Positions 1-8,070 of a stretch of DNA of 64,000 nt are shown here, in pieces. The notes beneath the pieces were generated by a model, which saw only the letters and a program-made list of their open reading frames with translations, was not told where the DNA came from and searched no databases. Both the position numbers and the translations under genes were made by a program. Source of the DNA: Cypionkella sp. (GTDB lineage Bacteria > Pseudomonadota > Alphaproteobacteria > Rhodobacterales > Rhodobacteraceae). Location: NCBI GenBank assembly GCA_023255415.1, contig JALRIN010000008.1, positions 26,637 through 90,636 on the forward strand, read 5' to 3'. Every line of letters begins with the position of its first letter. Positions within the stretch are counted from its first letter, which is position 1.

Positions 1-744
1 CACGATTGCGGTCTGCGCCTCGTAAAAGCGCAGGGCGTTAAAAATCGCATGTTCGCGGTCACGTACGGCCACCGAAAACGCGCGGTATTCGATATCGACG
101 TGCTGTTTTGCTTCGCCTTGGGCGGCAATGCGCAGTGCATCATTTTGGAAATCTTGCGCCAGTTTCGCGATTTCTTTCGGCACGGTGGCCGAAAACATCA
201 GCGTGCGGCGCGCGGGCGAGGCTGCAGCAAGGATATATTCCAGATCGTCGCGGAAACCCAGATCCAGCATCTCGTCGGCTTCGTCCAGCACGGCCGCGCG
301 CAGGCCCGACAGGTCCAGCGATTTGCGGTCGATATGGTCGCGCAGACGGCCCGGCGTGCCGACAACGATATGCGCGCCGCGATCCAGCGCGCGCTTTTCG
401 GTGCGATAATCCATGCCGCCCACACAGGTGGCAATCTGCGCGCCTGCGGGGCCGTAAAGCCACTCCAGCTCGCGCGCCACTTGCAGCGCCAATTCACGGG
501 TGGGGGCAATACATAGCGCCAAAGGCACATCTGCATAAAGCAGCTTGTCAGAGCCCGCCAGAATCTGGTCCGCCATCGCGATGCCAAAAGCAACGGTCTT
601 GCCCGATCCGGTCTGTGCCGAAACCAGCAAATCGCGGCCCTGTGCCTCGTCTGCAAGCACTGCCATTTGCACGGCAGTCAGTTTTTCATAGCCTTTAGCG
701 GCCAAAGCTGCGGCCAAAGGCGCAGCAATTCCCAAGTCGATCAT
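1..744 (-). CDS. DEAD-box ATP-dependent RNA helicase, partial (C-terminus outside window)
   Basis: This is the N-terminal 248 codons of an ATP-dependent RNA helicase that unwinds RNA duplexes in ribosome assembly or mRNA decay. The reading frame is open to the left edge. The translation holds the superfamily 2 motifs in order: AQTGSGKT (motif I), PTREL (Ia), TPGR (Ib), DEAD followed by EMLDLGF (II) and SAT (III). The start is the ATG at 744, preceded on the minus strand by AGGAAAAG. A small hairpin with arms GGGCGCATC and GATGCCCC lies just before that ribosome site. The C-terminal helicase domain is not in the window, so the subfamily (RhlE, DbpA, CsdA) cannot be assigned. Confidence 0.93.
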   Translation of the reverse strand, partial: MIDLGIAAPLAAALAAKGYEKLTAVQMAVLADEAQGRDLLVSAQTGSGKTVAFGIAMADQILAGSDKLLYADVPLALCIAPTRELALQVARELEWLYGPAGAQIATCVGGMDYRTEKRALDRGAHIVVGTPGRLRDHIDRKSLDLSGLRAAVLDEADEMLDLGFRDDLEYILAAASPARRTLMFSATVPKEIAKLAQDFQNDALRIAAQGEAKQHVDIEYRAFSVAVRDREHAIFNALRFYEAQTAIV

Positions 745-907
745 GTCTTTTCCTGATGGGGGGCATCGCTTAGATGCGCCCTTGAAGTACCATTTTATGC
801 GGCACCTCATTCCCCATCGCAGACGTGCCTCCCACGGCATCTGCACCGGAACCCTCGGGCCGATCTCCCGCCTCTACAGCAGATTGCAGCAGATGTATAG
901 CAAAAGC

Positions 908-1612
908 TTAGATCATCTTAATGGTGTCTTTGCCCACGGCCAACATATAGCCGCGCCGCGCCACGGTTTTGACCAAAAGCTCGCTGACCATTTGGTTGCC
1001 CAGCGCATCGCGCAAGCGTTTGATCCGGGTCGCCCCCGCCGCCTCGTCGCAGTCCGAGGCATCGCGCCCCGAGATCACGCCTTCAATCTGCGCGCCGGTC
1101 AGCACATCGTCATCCATCCGCGCTTCGGCCAGCACCGACAGGGTTTCGATCGCGGCTTCGGTCAGGGCAAATTCCATATCGTTGATATAGACCGCCCGCG
1201 CCTCGCGGCTGATCAGGATCGACGATACCTGTATCCCCGCGCGTTGAATGGCCGAGATGCGCCGGTTCAGCGCAATGATCGTCACCAAAAACACCAAGGC
1301 TGCGATCATCAGCGCGGTGGCAAAGATCAGCAGCACAAAGATCACCGAGCGATAGCTTTGCAGCACCTCGGAAAAGCTGGTGCCCGATTGCGCCAGAATT
1401 TCCAGCAGCTTGATCTCGGCCCCCGATGTCAGGTCGTTATTCTCGACAAACAGCTTTTCCACACGGGCGTTAAAGGCATTGGCGTCGGGCAGGTTCAAAA
1501 ACAAAAACACCGCAGCGCCCAGCAAAATCAGCACAATCGCCGCAATACCATAGCCCACCACGCGGTTGCCCGCCCGTAATGTCTCAGTAGCGGAGGAAGT
1601 ATTGCCCTGCAC
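908..1612 (-). CDS. Membrane-anchored protein with C-terminal winged-helix (OmpR-type) domain
   Basis: No close relative is recognised by name. The 234-residue product has two hydrophobic segments (about residues 20-42 and 91-117) around a roughly 45-residue loop. Behind the second segment is a domain resembling the OmpR/PhoB DNA-binding winged helix: an LTEAA helix, a predicted recognition helix containing RIKRLRDALG, and a terminal hairpin with TVARRGYML. No receiver domain precedes it. Topology rules put both the short N-terminus and the winged helix in the cytoplasm and the loop in the periplasm, as a ToxR/CadC-like regulator with membrane segments at the other end. The GTG start at 1612 is preferred because AAGGAAAG precedes it; a longer frame begins at 1645. 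It overlaps the upstream secreted-protein gene by 29 bases, so the two are probably co-translated. DNA binding is inferred. Confidence 0.7.
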   Translation of the reverse strand: MQGNTSSATETLRAGNRVVGYGIAAIVLILLGAAVFLFLNLPDANAFNARVEKLFVENNDLTSGAEIKLLEILAQSGTSFSEVLQSYRSVIFVLLIFATALMIAALVFLVTIIALNRRISAIQRAGIQVSSILISREARAVYINDMEFALTEAAIETLSVLAEARMDDDVLTGAQIEGVISGRDASDCDEAAGATRIKRLRDALGNQMVSELLVKTVARRGYMLAVGKDTIKMI

Positions 1613-1868
1613 TTTCTTTCCTTTCGTCCAAGCCCTCGGGGCCAAAGGTCGATACCACGTTTAGCACCGTCCAGCCATCAACAGCCAGCCTTGGCGCAAG
1701 TTCGCTTTTGGCAGCGTCATTTGATCCGCAAGCCGCATCCGACACTTGTGCCACACCGTAATGCAGCCGCAAGGGCGCATCCTGTTTGGCCTTGTAATCG
1801 GCATAGCACGCCGCATTTGCGGGCAGGGCCAGGCCTATCAGGGCCATCGCGAAGATTAGGCGCATCAT
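1584..1868 (-). CDS. Small secreted/periplasmic protein of unknown function
   Basis: This 94-residue protein belongs to no family I recognise. It opens with a classic Sec signal peptide: a hydrophobic core (LIFAMALIGLAL) and an ANA-A cleavage site around residue 19. The mature part is about 75 residues with two cysteines some 26 residues apart, which could form a disulphide. The ATG at 1868 is chosen because AGGAG lies 8 bases upstream; an in-frame GTG at 1877 overlaps that ribosome site. Its 3' end overlaps the start of the membrane-anchored winged-helix gene, suggesting a functional pair in which this protein could be a periplasmic partner of the sensor loop. That role is inference. Confidence 0.72.
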   Translation of the reverse strand: MMRLIFAMALIGLALPANAACYADYKAKQDAPLRLHYGVAQVSDAACGSNDAAKSELAPRLAVDGWTVLNVVSTFGPEGLDERKESAGQYFLRY

Positions 1869-2035
1869 GCTGCACACTCCTATTCAATACCGCTTTATCC
1901 TGCGCAAAGCCCTGCGGTTATTCAATATCCAAAGGGGTTTATCGCCCTGCTATCGCATAACAAGGCAAGGTTCCCGCCCTCATGCCTGCCTGCCGCCCCC
2001 CTTTTTAAGGGCAGAAATTTGCGCTAGGCAAAGTC

Positions 2036-2674
2036 ATGCAGAAACCAACCGCAGACCTAAGCTTTGAAATCGCCGCCCAAGCGCGCGGCTTTGCCCTGAT
2101 CGCAGGGGTGGACGAAGTGGGCCGTGGCCCGCTTGCAGGCCCGGTGACCGCCGCCGCGGTAATCCTGGACGCCGCGCACATTCCCGAAGGCTTGGCCGAT
2201 TCCAAGACCTTAACTGTCGCGAAGCGTGAAAAACTCTATGATTTGATCCTTGGCACGGCGCAGTGCTGCATCGCCCATGCCTCGGTGGAAGAGATCGACC
2301 GCCTGAACATTCTGCGCGCCAGCCATCTGGCGATGGAACGTGCGGTCGCAGGCCTGCCGATTGCGCCAGACCATTGCCTGATTGACGGCAATCTGATCCC
2401 GGCACAACTGGCCGGGCGCGCCACGGCCATCGTCAAAGGCGATGCCAAATCCCTGTCGATTGCCGCAGCTTCGATCATCGCCAAAGTGGCGCGCGATCGC
2501 ATCATGGTGGATTTGGCGCAACAGCATCCGGGTTATGGCTGGGAGGTAAATGCCGGATACCCGACAAAGTTGCACCACCAAGCGCTGCTAAATCTTGGGG
2601 TAACCCCTTGGCATAGACGTTCGTTCAAACCTATCCACAAGATGTTGTATCAAGAGAAAACTGTAACCCCTTGA
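2036..2674 (+). CDS. rnhB: Ribonuclease HII
   Basis: RNase HII cleaves the RNA strand of RNA:DNA hybrids and starts removal of single misincorporated ribonucleotides from DNA. The 212-residue product has the family hallmarks: VDEVGRGPLAGPV near the N-terminus carrying the catalytic Asp-Glu pair, LIDGN in the middle, and the later block SIAAASIIAKVARD. Length is typical for bacterial type 2 enzymes. It is transcribed toward ccrM, and its TGA stop overlaps the first of three GANTC sites in the ccrM upstream region. The gene is divergent from the small secreted-protein gene. Confidence 0.96.
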   Translation: MQKPTADLSFEIAAQARGFALIAGVDEVGRGPLAGPVTAAAVILDAAHIPEGLADSKTLTVAKREKLYDLILGTAQCCIAHASVEEIDRLNILRASHLAMERAVAGLPIAPDHCLIDGNLIPAQLAGRATAIVKGDAKSLSIAAASIIAKVARDRIMVDLAQQHPGYGWEVNAGYPTKLHHQALLNLGVTPWHRRSFKPIHKMLYQEKTVTP

Positions 2675-2762
2675 TTCAATAAAGAATTTGACTGTGATTC
2701 GCCAATGACTCATTCTTATCCACAACAAGCGGTGGCAAACACCGAGGTAAGAGGCAGTACAG
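2672..2762 (+). promoter_or_regulatory. ccrM upstream region with three GANTC sites
   Basis: This 88-base gap between rnhB and ccrM holds GATTC at 2673-2677, GATTC at 2696-2700 and GACTC at 2707-2711, all recognition sites of the CcrM enzyme encoded immediately downstream. A candidate -35 box TTGACT lies at 2688-2693, which would put two of the sites in the core promoter; no clean -10 box is visible. In Caulobacter the ccrM promoter region also carries GANTC sites and responds to methylation state. Autoregulation here is therefore plausible but inferred. Confidence 0.55.
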
Positions 2763-3887
2763 ATGGCAACCAAAACAAAAGCGGCTGAGGCGGTTTCGCT
2801 TCCGCTGAACCAAATTCTTGATGGCGATTGCATTGAACGGATGAACGCATTGCCGGCTGGCAGCGTTGATCTGATTTTCGCAGATCCTCCCTATAACTTG
2901 CAGTTGAAAGGCGATCTGCATCGCCCCGACAATTCCAAAGTCGATGCGGTTGACGATCACTGGGACCAATTCGCCAGTTTCGCCGCCTATGACAAATTCA
3001 CCCGCGATTGGCTGGCCGCTGCGAAACGGCTGTTGAAACCAAACGGCGCGATCTGGGTGATTGGCAGCTATCACAACATCTTTCGTGTTGGCTCGGCGCT
3101 GCAAGACCAGGGCTATTGGATGCTGAACGATGTGGTATGGCGCAAATCCAACCCGATGCCGAACTTTCGCGGCAAACGCCTGACCAACGCGCATGAAACC
3201 CTGATCTGGGCCTCGCGCGATGAGGATTCGAAATACACCTTCAACTACGAAGCGCTAAAGGAATTGAACGACGGCGTGCAAATGCGCTCGGATTGGGTTT
3301 TGCCAATCTGCACCGGGCACGAGCGTCTGAAAGACGAACACGGCGACAAGGCGCATCCAACGCAAAAGCCCGAAAGCCTGCTTCACCGCGTGCTGATCGC
3401 CACCACCAACCCCGGCGATGTGGTGCTTGACCCGTTCTTTGGCACCGGCACCACCGGCGCGGTTGCCAAGATGCTGGGCCGCGATTTCATCGGGATCGAG
3501 CGGGAAGAGGCTTACCGCAAAGTCGCCACCGCCCGCATCGAACGGGTGCGCCGTTTTGACGCCTCGGCACTGGAAGTCACCGGATCAAAGCGCGCCGAAC
3601 CCCGCGTGCCCTTTGGCCAAGTGGTCGAACGCGGCATGTTGCGCCCCGGTGAAGAGCTTTATTCCATCGGCAGCCGCCATTCTGCCAAGGTGCGCGCCGA
3701 CGGCACGCTGATCGGACTGGACGTCAAAGGTTCGATCCACCAGGTCGGTGCCAAGATGGAAGGTGCGCCGTCGTGCAACGGCTGGACCTATTGGCACTTT
3801 AAGCGCGATGGCAAGATGATCCCAATCGACATCCTGCGCCAACAAATCCGCGCCGAGATGGAGGCCGACACAGGTCGTCGCCACTAA
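2763..3887 (+). CDS. ccrM: Cell-cycle-regulated adenine DNA methyltransferase CcrM (GANTC)
   Basis: CcrM is the solitary N6-adenine methyltransferase of alphaproteobacteria. It methylates GANTC late in the cell cycle, and the passage of hemimethylated DNA controls transcription. The 374-residue protein is a beta-class enzyme: catalytic motif IV (ADPPYNLQ) lies near residue 41 and the S-adenosylmethionine motif (DPFFGTGTTG) near residue 222. A C-terminal extension of about 100 residues is typical of CcrM and is needed for DNA recognition in the family. No restriction endonuclease gene is nearby, fitting a regulatory rather than a restriction-modification enzyme. Its upstream region carries three GANTC sites and a terminator follows. 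Confidence 0.96.
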   Translation: MATKTKAAEAVSLPLNQILDGDCIERMNALPAGSVDLIFADPPYNLQLKGDLHRPDNSKVDAVDDHWDQFASFAAYDKFTRDWLAAAKRLLKPNGAIWVIGSYHNIFRVGSALQDQGYWMLNDVVWRKSNPMPNFRGKRLTNAHETLIWASRDEDSKYTFNYEALKELNDGVQMRSDWVLPICTGHERLKDEHGDKAHPTQKPESLLHRVLIATTNPGDVVLDPFFGTGTTGAVAKMLGRDFIGIEREEAYRKVATARIERVRRFDASALEVTGSKRAEPRVPFGQVVERGMLRPGEELYSIGSRHSAKVRADGTLIGLDVKGSIHQVGAKMEGAPSCNGWTYWHFKRDGKMIPIDILRQQIRAEMEADTGRRH

Positions 3888-3956
3888 AACAGCCGGGCTG
3901 TCTTCGCAAGATTTTATCCGTTTACGCCGTGCCATGGTCCGCCCGTGGCACCACTG

Positions 3957-3987
3957 CCCCAGCGTGCTTGCACGCTGGGGATTTTTG
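3957..3987 (+). terminator. Rho-independent terminator after ccrM
   Basis: A perfect 11-base inverted repeat, CCCCAGCGTGC with GCACGCTGGGG, is followed by ATTTTTG. It starts 70 bases after the ccrM stop codon and before the next gene's ATG, so it should end the rnhB-ccrM transcript. Confidence 0.85.
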
Positions 3988-4034
3988 CCTTTAATCACCG
4001 ATGTGCCGTTACAGCAAAACAGAGCCCCCAGCCG

Positions 4035-5216
4035 ATGCAAAACGTCCTGATCCTGACCAGCAGTTTGCTGATCGCCGCCCTTTTGCTGTATCCGCGGCTG
4101 TCGCGCGCGCCCTTGTGGCGGGCAACGATGACGCCGCTGGCCTCGATCATCGGATCGGGGTTTCTGGTGCTGGGGCCGATCTTGCACCAATCTTGGGGGG
4201 CCAGCGCCCCCCTGGTGATGGCAGCGCTTTGCGCTGGTGCTTGGGCCTTTGGCGCCGCCATTCGCAGCAATATCGCCCATCGCAGCACCGAGCCCCGCCC
4301 GATGATCGAGCAAAAGCTGGAAACCGCCGCCTCTTGGGTCTTGTCCTTTGCCTATGTGATTTCGGTGGCCTATTATCTGAACTTGTTTGGCGCTTTTGGC
4401 GTTAGCCTGACGTCTTATGACGATGCGCTGCATGCGCAATTGCTGACCTCTGCGATGTTCTTGCTGATCCTTGGCGTCGGCTGGCTGCGCGGGTTTGACG
4501 CGCTGGAACGGCTGGAGCAAGTCACCGTCGGCGTGAAACTGGTGGTGATCGCGGGGCTTTTGGCCGGGCTTGCCGGCTATTTTGTGACCCAAACGCAGGC
4601 GGGGGCCTTGCAGATCATTCCGCCGCAGGTTTCGCTGTGGCAAAGCCTGACCTTGGGCTTTGGCCTGATCGTCACCGTGCAAGGCTTCGAGACCTCGCGC
4701 TATCTGTCCGAGAGTTATGACGCGCGGGTTCGCATCAGATCCATGCAATGGGCGCAGACGATATCGACCGTGATCTATATGATTTATATCACACTTTTGG
4801 CCTATGCCTTCGCCCCCGCCACCGGCGTGCTCAGCGAAACCGCGATCATTGCCATGATGGCCGTGGTCGCACCGATCTTGCCTGCGATGCTGGTTGGCGC
4901 AGCGCTGAGTGCGCAGTTTTCCGCAGCCATCGCCGACACCAGCGGCGCGGGCGGCCTGATCGCCGAGCTGACGCGCAGCCGCGTCTCGTCGCGTCAAGCC
5001 TATGCGGTTTTGGTCGGCGCGGGCCTTGCCCTGACATGGAGCGCCGATGTCTTTCAGATCATCGCCTATGCCTCGCGCGCCTTTGCGCTTTATTACGCGC
5101 TGCAAGCCGCCATTGCCGCCAGCCACCGCGACCAGAGCGCTTTGCGCGTCACCGCCTATGCGGGGCTTGCGGTTTTTGGGCTGGCGATTGCGGTCTTGGG
5201 CACGCCGATCGAATGA
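4035..5216 (+). CDS. APC-like multi-spanning membrane permease of unknown substrate
   Basis: This is a hydrophobic protein of about 393 residues with 10-12 predicted transmembrane segments, starting at MQNVLILTSS. The pattern (an early GSGFLVLGP segment, then paired helices such as VGVKLVVIAGLLAGLAGYF) resembles the amino acid-polyamine-organocation transporter superfamily. No substrate-specific motif is evident. The ATG at 4035 is preferred because the frame upstream of it (from 3945) runs through the ccrM terminator. The gene converges on the AlkB-like gene with no gap and has no obvious partner. Transporter class is likely; substrate is unknown. Confidence 0.65.
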   Translation: MQNVLILTSSLLIAALLLYPRLSRAPLWRATMTPLASIIGSGFLVLGPILHQSWGASAPLVMAALCAGAWAFGAAIRSNIAHRSTEPRPMIEQKLETAASWVLSFAYVISVAYYLNLFGAFGVSLTSYDDALHAQLLTSAMFLLILGVGWLRGFDALERLEQVTVGVKLVVIAGLLAGLAGYFVTQTQAGALQIIPPQVSLWQSLTLGFGLIVTVQGFETSRYLSESYDARVRIRSMQWAQTISTVIYMIYITLLAYAFAPATGVLSETAIIAMMAVVAPILPAMLVGAALSAQFSAAIADTSGAGGLIAELTRSRVSSRQAYAVLVGAGLALTWSADVFQIIAYASRAFALYYALQAAIAASHRDQSALRVTAYAGLAVFGLAIAVLGTPIE

Positions 5217-6368
5217 TCACAGCGGCGCGCCCTTGGGGGCGGGGTTCAGCGCTTTGTTATAGGGCTTCCAATCGGTGATATCGGGGTAATACTGCCGCCG
5301 CCACGCCCGCACGCGCGGGTTCATGATGCGCCGCCAGAGCGGCGGCAGCATCGCCGCCACCGTCATCACCGGATAGCCGTAAGGCATCTGCGGGGCCTCG
5401 GCCGCAGCATAGGTTTGCAGCAAGGGAAAGCGGCGGTCGGGTTTGAAGTGGTGGTCAGAGTGGCGCTGCAAATTGATCAGCAGCCAGTTCGAGGCCTTTT
5501 GCGCCGCGTTCCAACTGTGATGCGGGCGCACATGTTCATATTTCCCCTCGCCCAGATAACGCCGCGTCAGCCCGTAATGTTCGACGTAATTCACCAGCTC
5601 TAGCTGCCAAATCGCAACCACGGCCTGAAACAAAAACAACCCCAGCCCCTGCCAGCCCCCCAAGCCAAATGCCAGACAGATCATCCCCGCTTGCAGGCCC
5701 CAATAGCGCCAAAACGGATTGGATTTATCAAAGGGCTTCCGCCCTTTGCGCGCCAGCATCGCCACCTCGGCCCGCCATGCAGACCCGTAGCAATGCCGCA
5801 GCACACGCGGAAAAAACCGATGAAAGCCTTCGTTATAGCGCGCCGTCACCGGATCGCGCGGGGTGCCGACATAAAGGTGATGCACCCGCAGATGTTCGCT
5901 GCGAAAATGACCATAAAACACCATGGCCAGCAGCAAATCGGCCAACCAACGCTCGGCGGCAGGTTTTTGGTGCATCAGCTCGTGGCTATAGTTGATGCCA
6001 ACCGTGCCCGAGACGATGCCCGCGCCAAAGAACAGCACCAGCTTTTCCAGCCCGCCCAAATGCGCCGCCTGCGGCACATACCAGACCATCCAGAACAACA
6101 GCAAAGCTTGCAGCGGAAACCAGATCAGCGTGATCGCGCGGTAATAGGTCAGACTGGATTCAGGCGTTTCAGGATCGGCGTTGTCTTCGTTCAAACCGTT
6201 GATCGCATCCAAGATCGAAAACAGCACCCAAGAATAAAGCGGCAAGCCCGCCACCCAGACCCCGCCCCAAAGCGTTGCCAAAATCGCCACTGGAATCATG
6301 CCCAAAGACAGCCAGAACGGCAGGGCATTTTGCAGCTTTTGCACCTCAGAGACAGGAATTTGACGCAT
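5217..6368 (-). CDS. alkB: AlkB-type integral-membrane non-haem di-iron monooxygenase
   Basis: The 383-residue product has the histidine boxes of membrane alkane 1-monooxygenases, which hydroxylate terminal methyl groups of medium-chain alkanes with electrons from rubredoxin: HELMHQ, EHLRVHH, NYVEHYGLTR and LQRHSDHH. Several hydrophobic segments flank them. Box 2 usually reads EHxxGHH; here the Gly is Val. The start at 6368 follows GAGGG; an alternative in-frame start is at 6401. No rubredoxin, rubredoxin reductase or regulator gene is near, so the electron donor must be elsewhere. Neighbouring mutY is probably unrelated. Family assignment is firm; the physiological substrate is not. Confidence 0.88.
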   Translation of the reverse strand: MRQIPVSEVQKLQNALPFWLSLGMIPVAILATLWGGVWVAGLPLYSWVLFSILDAINGLNEDNADPETPESSLTYYRAITLIWFPLQALLLFWMVWYVPQAAHLGGLEKLVLFFGAGIVSGTVGINYSHELMHQKPAAERWLADLLLAMVFYGHFRSEHLRVHHLYVGTPRDPVTARYNEGFHRFFPRVLRHCYGSAWRAEVAMLARKGRKPFDKSNPFWRYWGLQAGMICLAFGLGGWQGLGLFLFQAVVAIWQLELVNYVEHYGLTRRYLGEGKYEHVRPHHSWNAAQKASNWLLINLQRHSDHHFKPDRRFPLLQTYAAAEAPQMPYGYPVMTVAAMLPPLWRRIMNPRVRAWRRQYYPDITDWKPYNKALNPAPKGAPL

Positions 6369-6413
6369 GGCACCCTCGCAGTTCAGCCCAGTGTATCGCA
6401 AAAAACCAAGGCC

Positions 6414-7448
6414 TCAACGCGGCTTTTTGGTGGTGAACGCAAGATCATAGGCCTTGCGCATTACCGTTGGCAGATCGTCAGGGTTCAGCTGGACGTAACT
6501 GCCGCGTTCGGGATTGCCGCGCGCTTTTGCCCAATGCACCGTCAGAAACAGATGAAAATGCGTAAACGTATGCTTGATCTCGCCCAAGATCTGCCACTCG
6601 GCCTGAAACGGCGGGCCACCGCCGGCACCGTCCCAGCCATCGCCGACAAAGCCCAACATGCCACCCAACAAACCTTTGTCGCGCCGCCGCTCGACCAGCA
6701 GGTGCCCGGCATTTTCCGCCAGCCAAACTACGCCGCGCCGCACTGGCTTTTCCGGTTTTGCCAGCTTGCGCGGCAGTTCGGCCGCGATGCCGGCCTTGCG
6801 CGCCAGACAAAGCGTCATCAGCGGGCAAATGCCGCAAGCCGGGTTGCGCGGGCTGCAGATCGTCGCCCCCAGATCCATCACCGCCTGGGCATAATCGCCA
6901 GCCCGCAGGCGCGGAGTCAGCCGGGTTGCATGCGCAATCAGCGCAGGCTTTGACAGCGGCAAAGGCGTCTCTTCGGCAAACAGCCGCGCCATCACGCGTT
7001 CAACATTGCCATCCACCACCACCGCGGGTTCGTCATAGGCAATCGCGGCAACCGCCCCCGCCGTATAGGGCCCCACGCCGGGCAAAGCCCGCAGCCCTTC
7101 GGCCGTGGCAGGAAACACCCCGCCATGATCGCGCACCACGGCGCGCGCGCAGGCCAGCAGATTGCGCGCGCGGGCATAATAGCCAAGCCCCGCCCATTCG
7201 GCCATCACGTCTGCATCGGCAGCCGCCGCCAGATCCTGCACGCTGGGCCAGCGCGTGACAAAGCGGGTGAAATAGCCGCTGACAGCCGCGACGGTGGTCT
7301 GTTGCAGCATCACCTCGGACAGCCAGATCCGGTAGGGATCAGGCCGCGCGCCCGCTGCCCGTGCCGCGGGCCCGATCCGCCAGGGCATCACCCTTGCGGC
7401 GCCATCATACCACGCCAAAAGCTGCTCGCTCACCGCTGCGTCACGCAA
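6414..7448 (-). CDS. mutY: A/G-specific adenine glycosylase MutY
   Basis: MutY removes adenine mispaired with 8-oxoguanine. The 344-residue protein shows the catalytic Glu context SEVMLQQT, the helix-hairpin-helix LPGVGPYTAGA, the catalytic Asp in VVVDGNV and an iron-sulphur loop with Cys spacing C-x6-C-x2-C-x5-C (CSPRNPACGICPLMTLC). A C-terminal NUDIX-like domain recognises 8-oxoG in the family. The start is probably the TTG at 7448, since AAGGGGAT lies upstream; an in-frame GTG is at 7433. It is divergent from the DUF721 gene. Confidence 0.96.
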   Translation of the reverse strand: MRDAAVSEQLLAWYDGAARVMPWRIGPAARAAGARPDPYRIWLSEVMLQQTTVAAVSGYFTRFVTRWPSVQDLAAAADADVMAEWAGLGYYARARNLLACARAVVRDHGGVFPATAEGLRALPGVGPYTAGAVAAIAYDEPAVVVDGNVERVMARLFAEETPLPLSKPALIAHATRLTPRLRAGDYAQAVMDLGATICSPRNPACGICPLMTLCLARKAGIAAELPRKLAKPEKPVRRGVVWLAENAGHLLVERRRDKGLLGGMLGFVGDGWDGAGGGPPFQAEWQILGEIKHTFTHFHLFLTVHWAKARGNPERGSYVQLNPDDLPTVMRKAYDLAFTTKKPR

Positions 7449-7530
7449 TCTTTATCCCCTTTCGGCTGCCAAAGCTCTGGCATGCCAGCACCCCGCCCCT
7501 TACAATAGAGCCAGATCTTGAAAGGACCAG

Positions 7531-8070
7531 ATGGCCCGCGCATCCGCACCACCGCCCACGCCCAAGCGCCGCTTTCGCGGTTTTGAGGCAACCTCTGGCC
7601 TGCTGCGCGAACAAATCCGCACGGTGGGCGAAAAGCGTGGCTTTGCCGTGGCCCGCGTGCTGACGCATTGGGATGAAATCGCAGGTCCGCAGATGGCCGC
7701 CATCACCCGCCCGGTGAAAATCGGCTATGGCCGCGAGGGCATGGGCGCGACCTTGACCCTGCTGGTCACCGGTGCCAATGCCCCGATGATCGAGATGCAA
7801 AAAGAACAGCTGCGCGAAAAGGTAAATGCAGCTTACGGCTATGCCGCGATCTCGCGCATTATCCTGACCCAAACCGCAGCCACCGGCTTTGCCGAAGGTC
7901 AGGCTCAGTTTTCCCACGCGCCCCGCGCCAAACCCGCAGCCTCGGCTGCGGTCAAACAAGAGGCCGCAAGCCTTGCCGCCCCCGTGCAGGACGAAGCCCT
8001 GCGCAATGCGCTTGAATCTCTGGTGCAAAACTTCTTAACTCGCCGCAAATCCAAGGAAGGTTCCTCTTGA
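7531..8070 (+). CDS. DUF721 (DciA-like) domain protein
   Basis: The 179-residue protein carries a DUF721 domain over about residues 20-115, with the typical HWDEIAGPQMAAITRPVKI region. DUF721 includes DciA, the ancestral loader of the replicative helicase DnaB in bacteria lacking DnaC/DnaI, so a replication role is possible. The C-terminal third is Ala/Pro-rich linker followed by a short helix (EALRNALESLVQNFL). Its stop overlaps the ATG of the DsbA-like gene (TGATG), implying translational coupling. Whether this is the DciA orthologue or an RNA-associated paralogue is not decidable here. Confidence 0.82.
   Translation: MARASAPPPTPKRRFRGFEATSGLLREQIRTVGEKRGFAVARVLTHWDEIAGPQMAAITRPVKIGYGREGMGATLTLLVTGANAPMIEMQKEQLREKVNAAYGYAAISRIILTQTAATGFAEGQAQFSHAPRAKPAASAAVKQEAASLAAPVQDEALRNALESLVQNFLTRRKSKEGSS

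Noticed and set aside
2763..3887. CcrM as part of a restriction-modification system
   Set aside because: No endonuclease or specificity gene is adjacent, and the C-terminal extension and context match the solitary cell-cycle enzyme.
3585..5126. 513-codon minus-strand open frame opposite ccrM and the permease
   Set aside because: Low-complexity His/Gly/Gln/Arg-rich translation, spans the ccrM terminator and two real genes, no motif.
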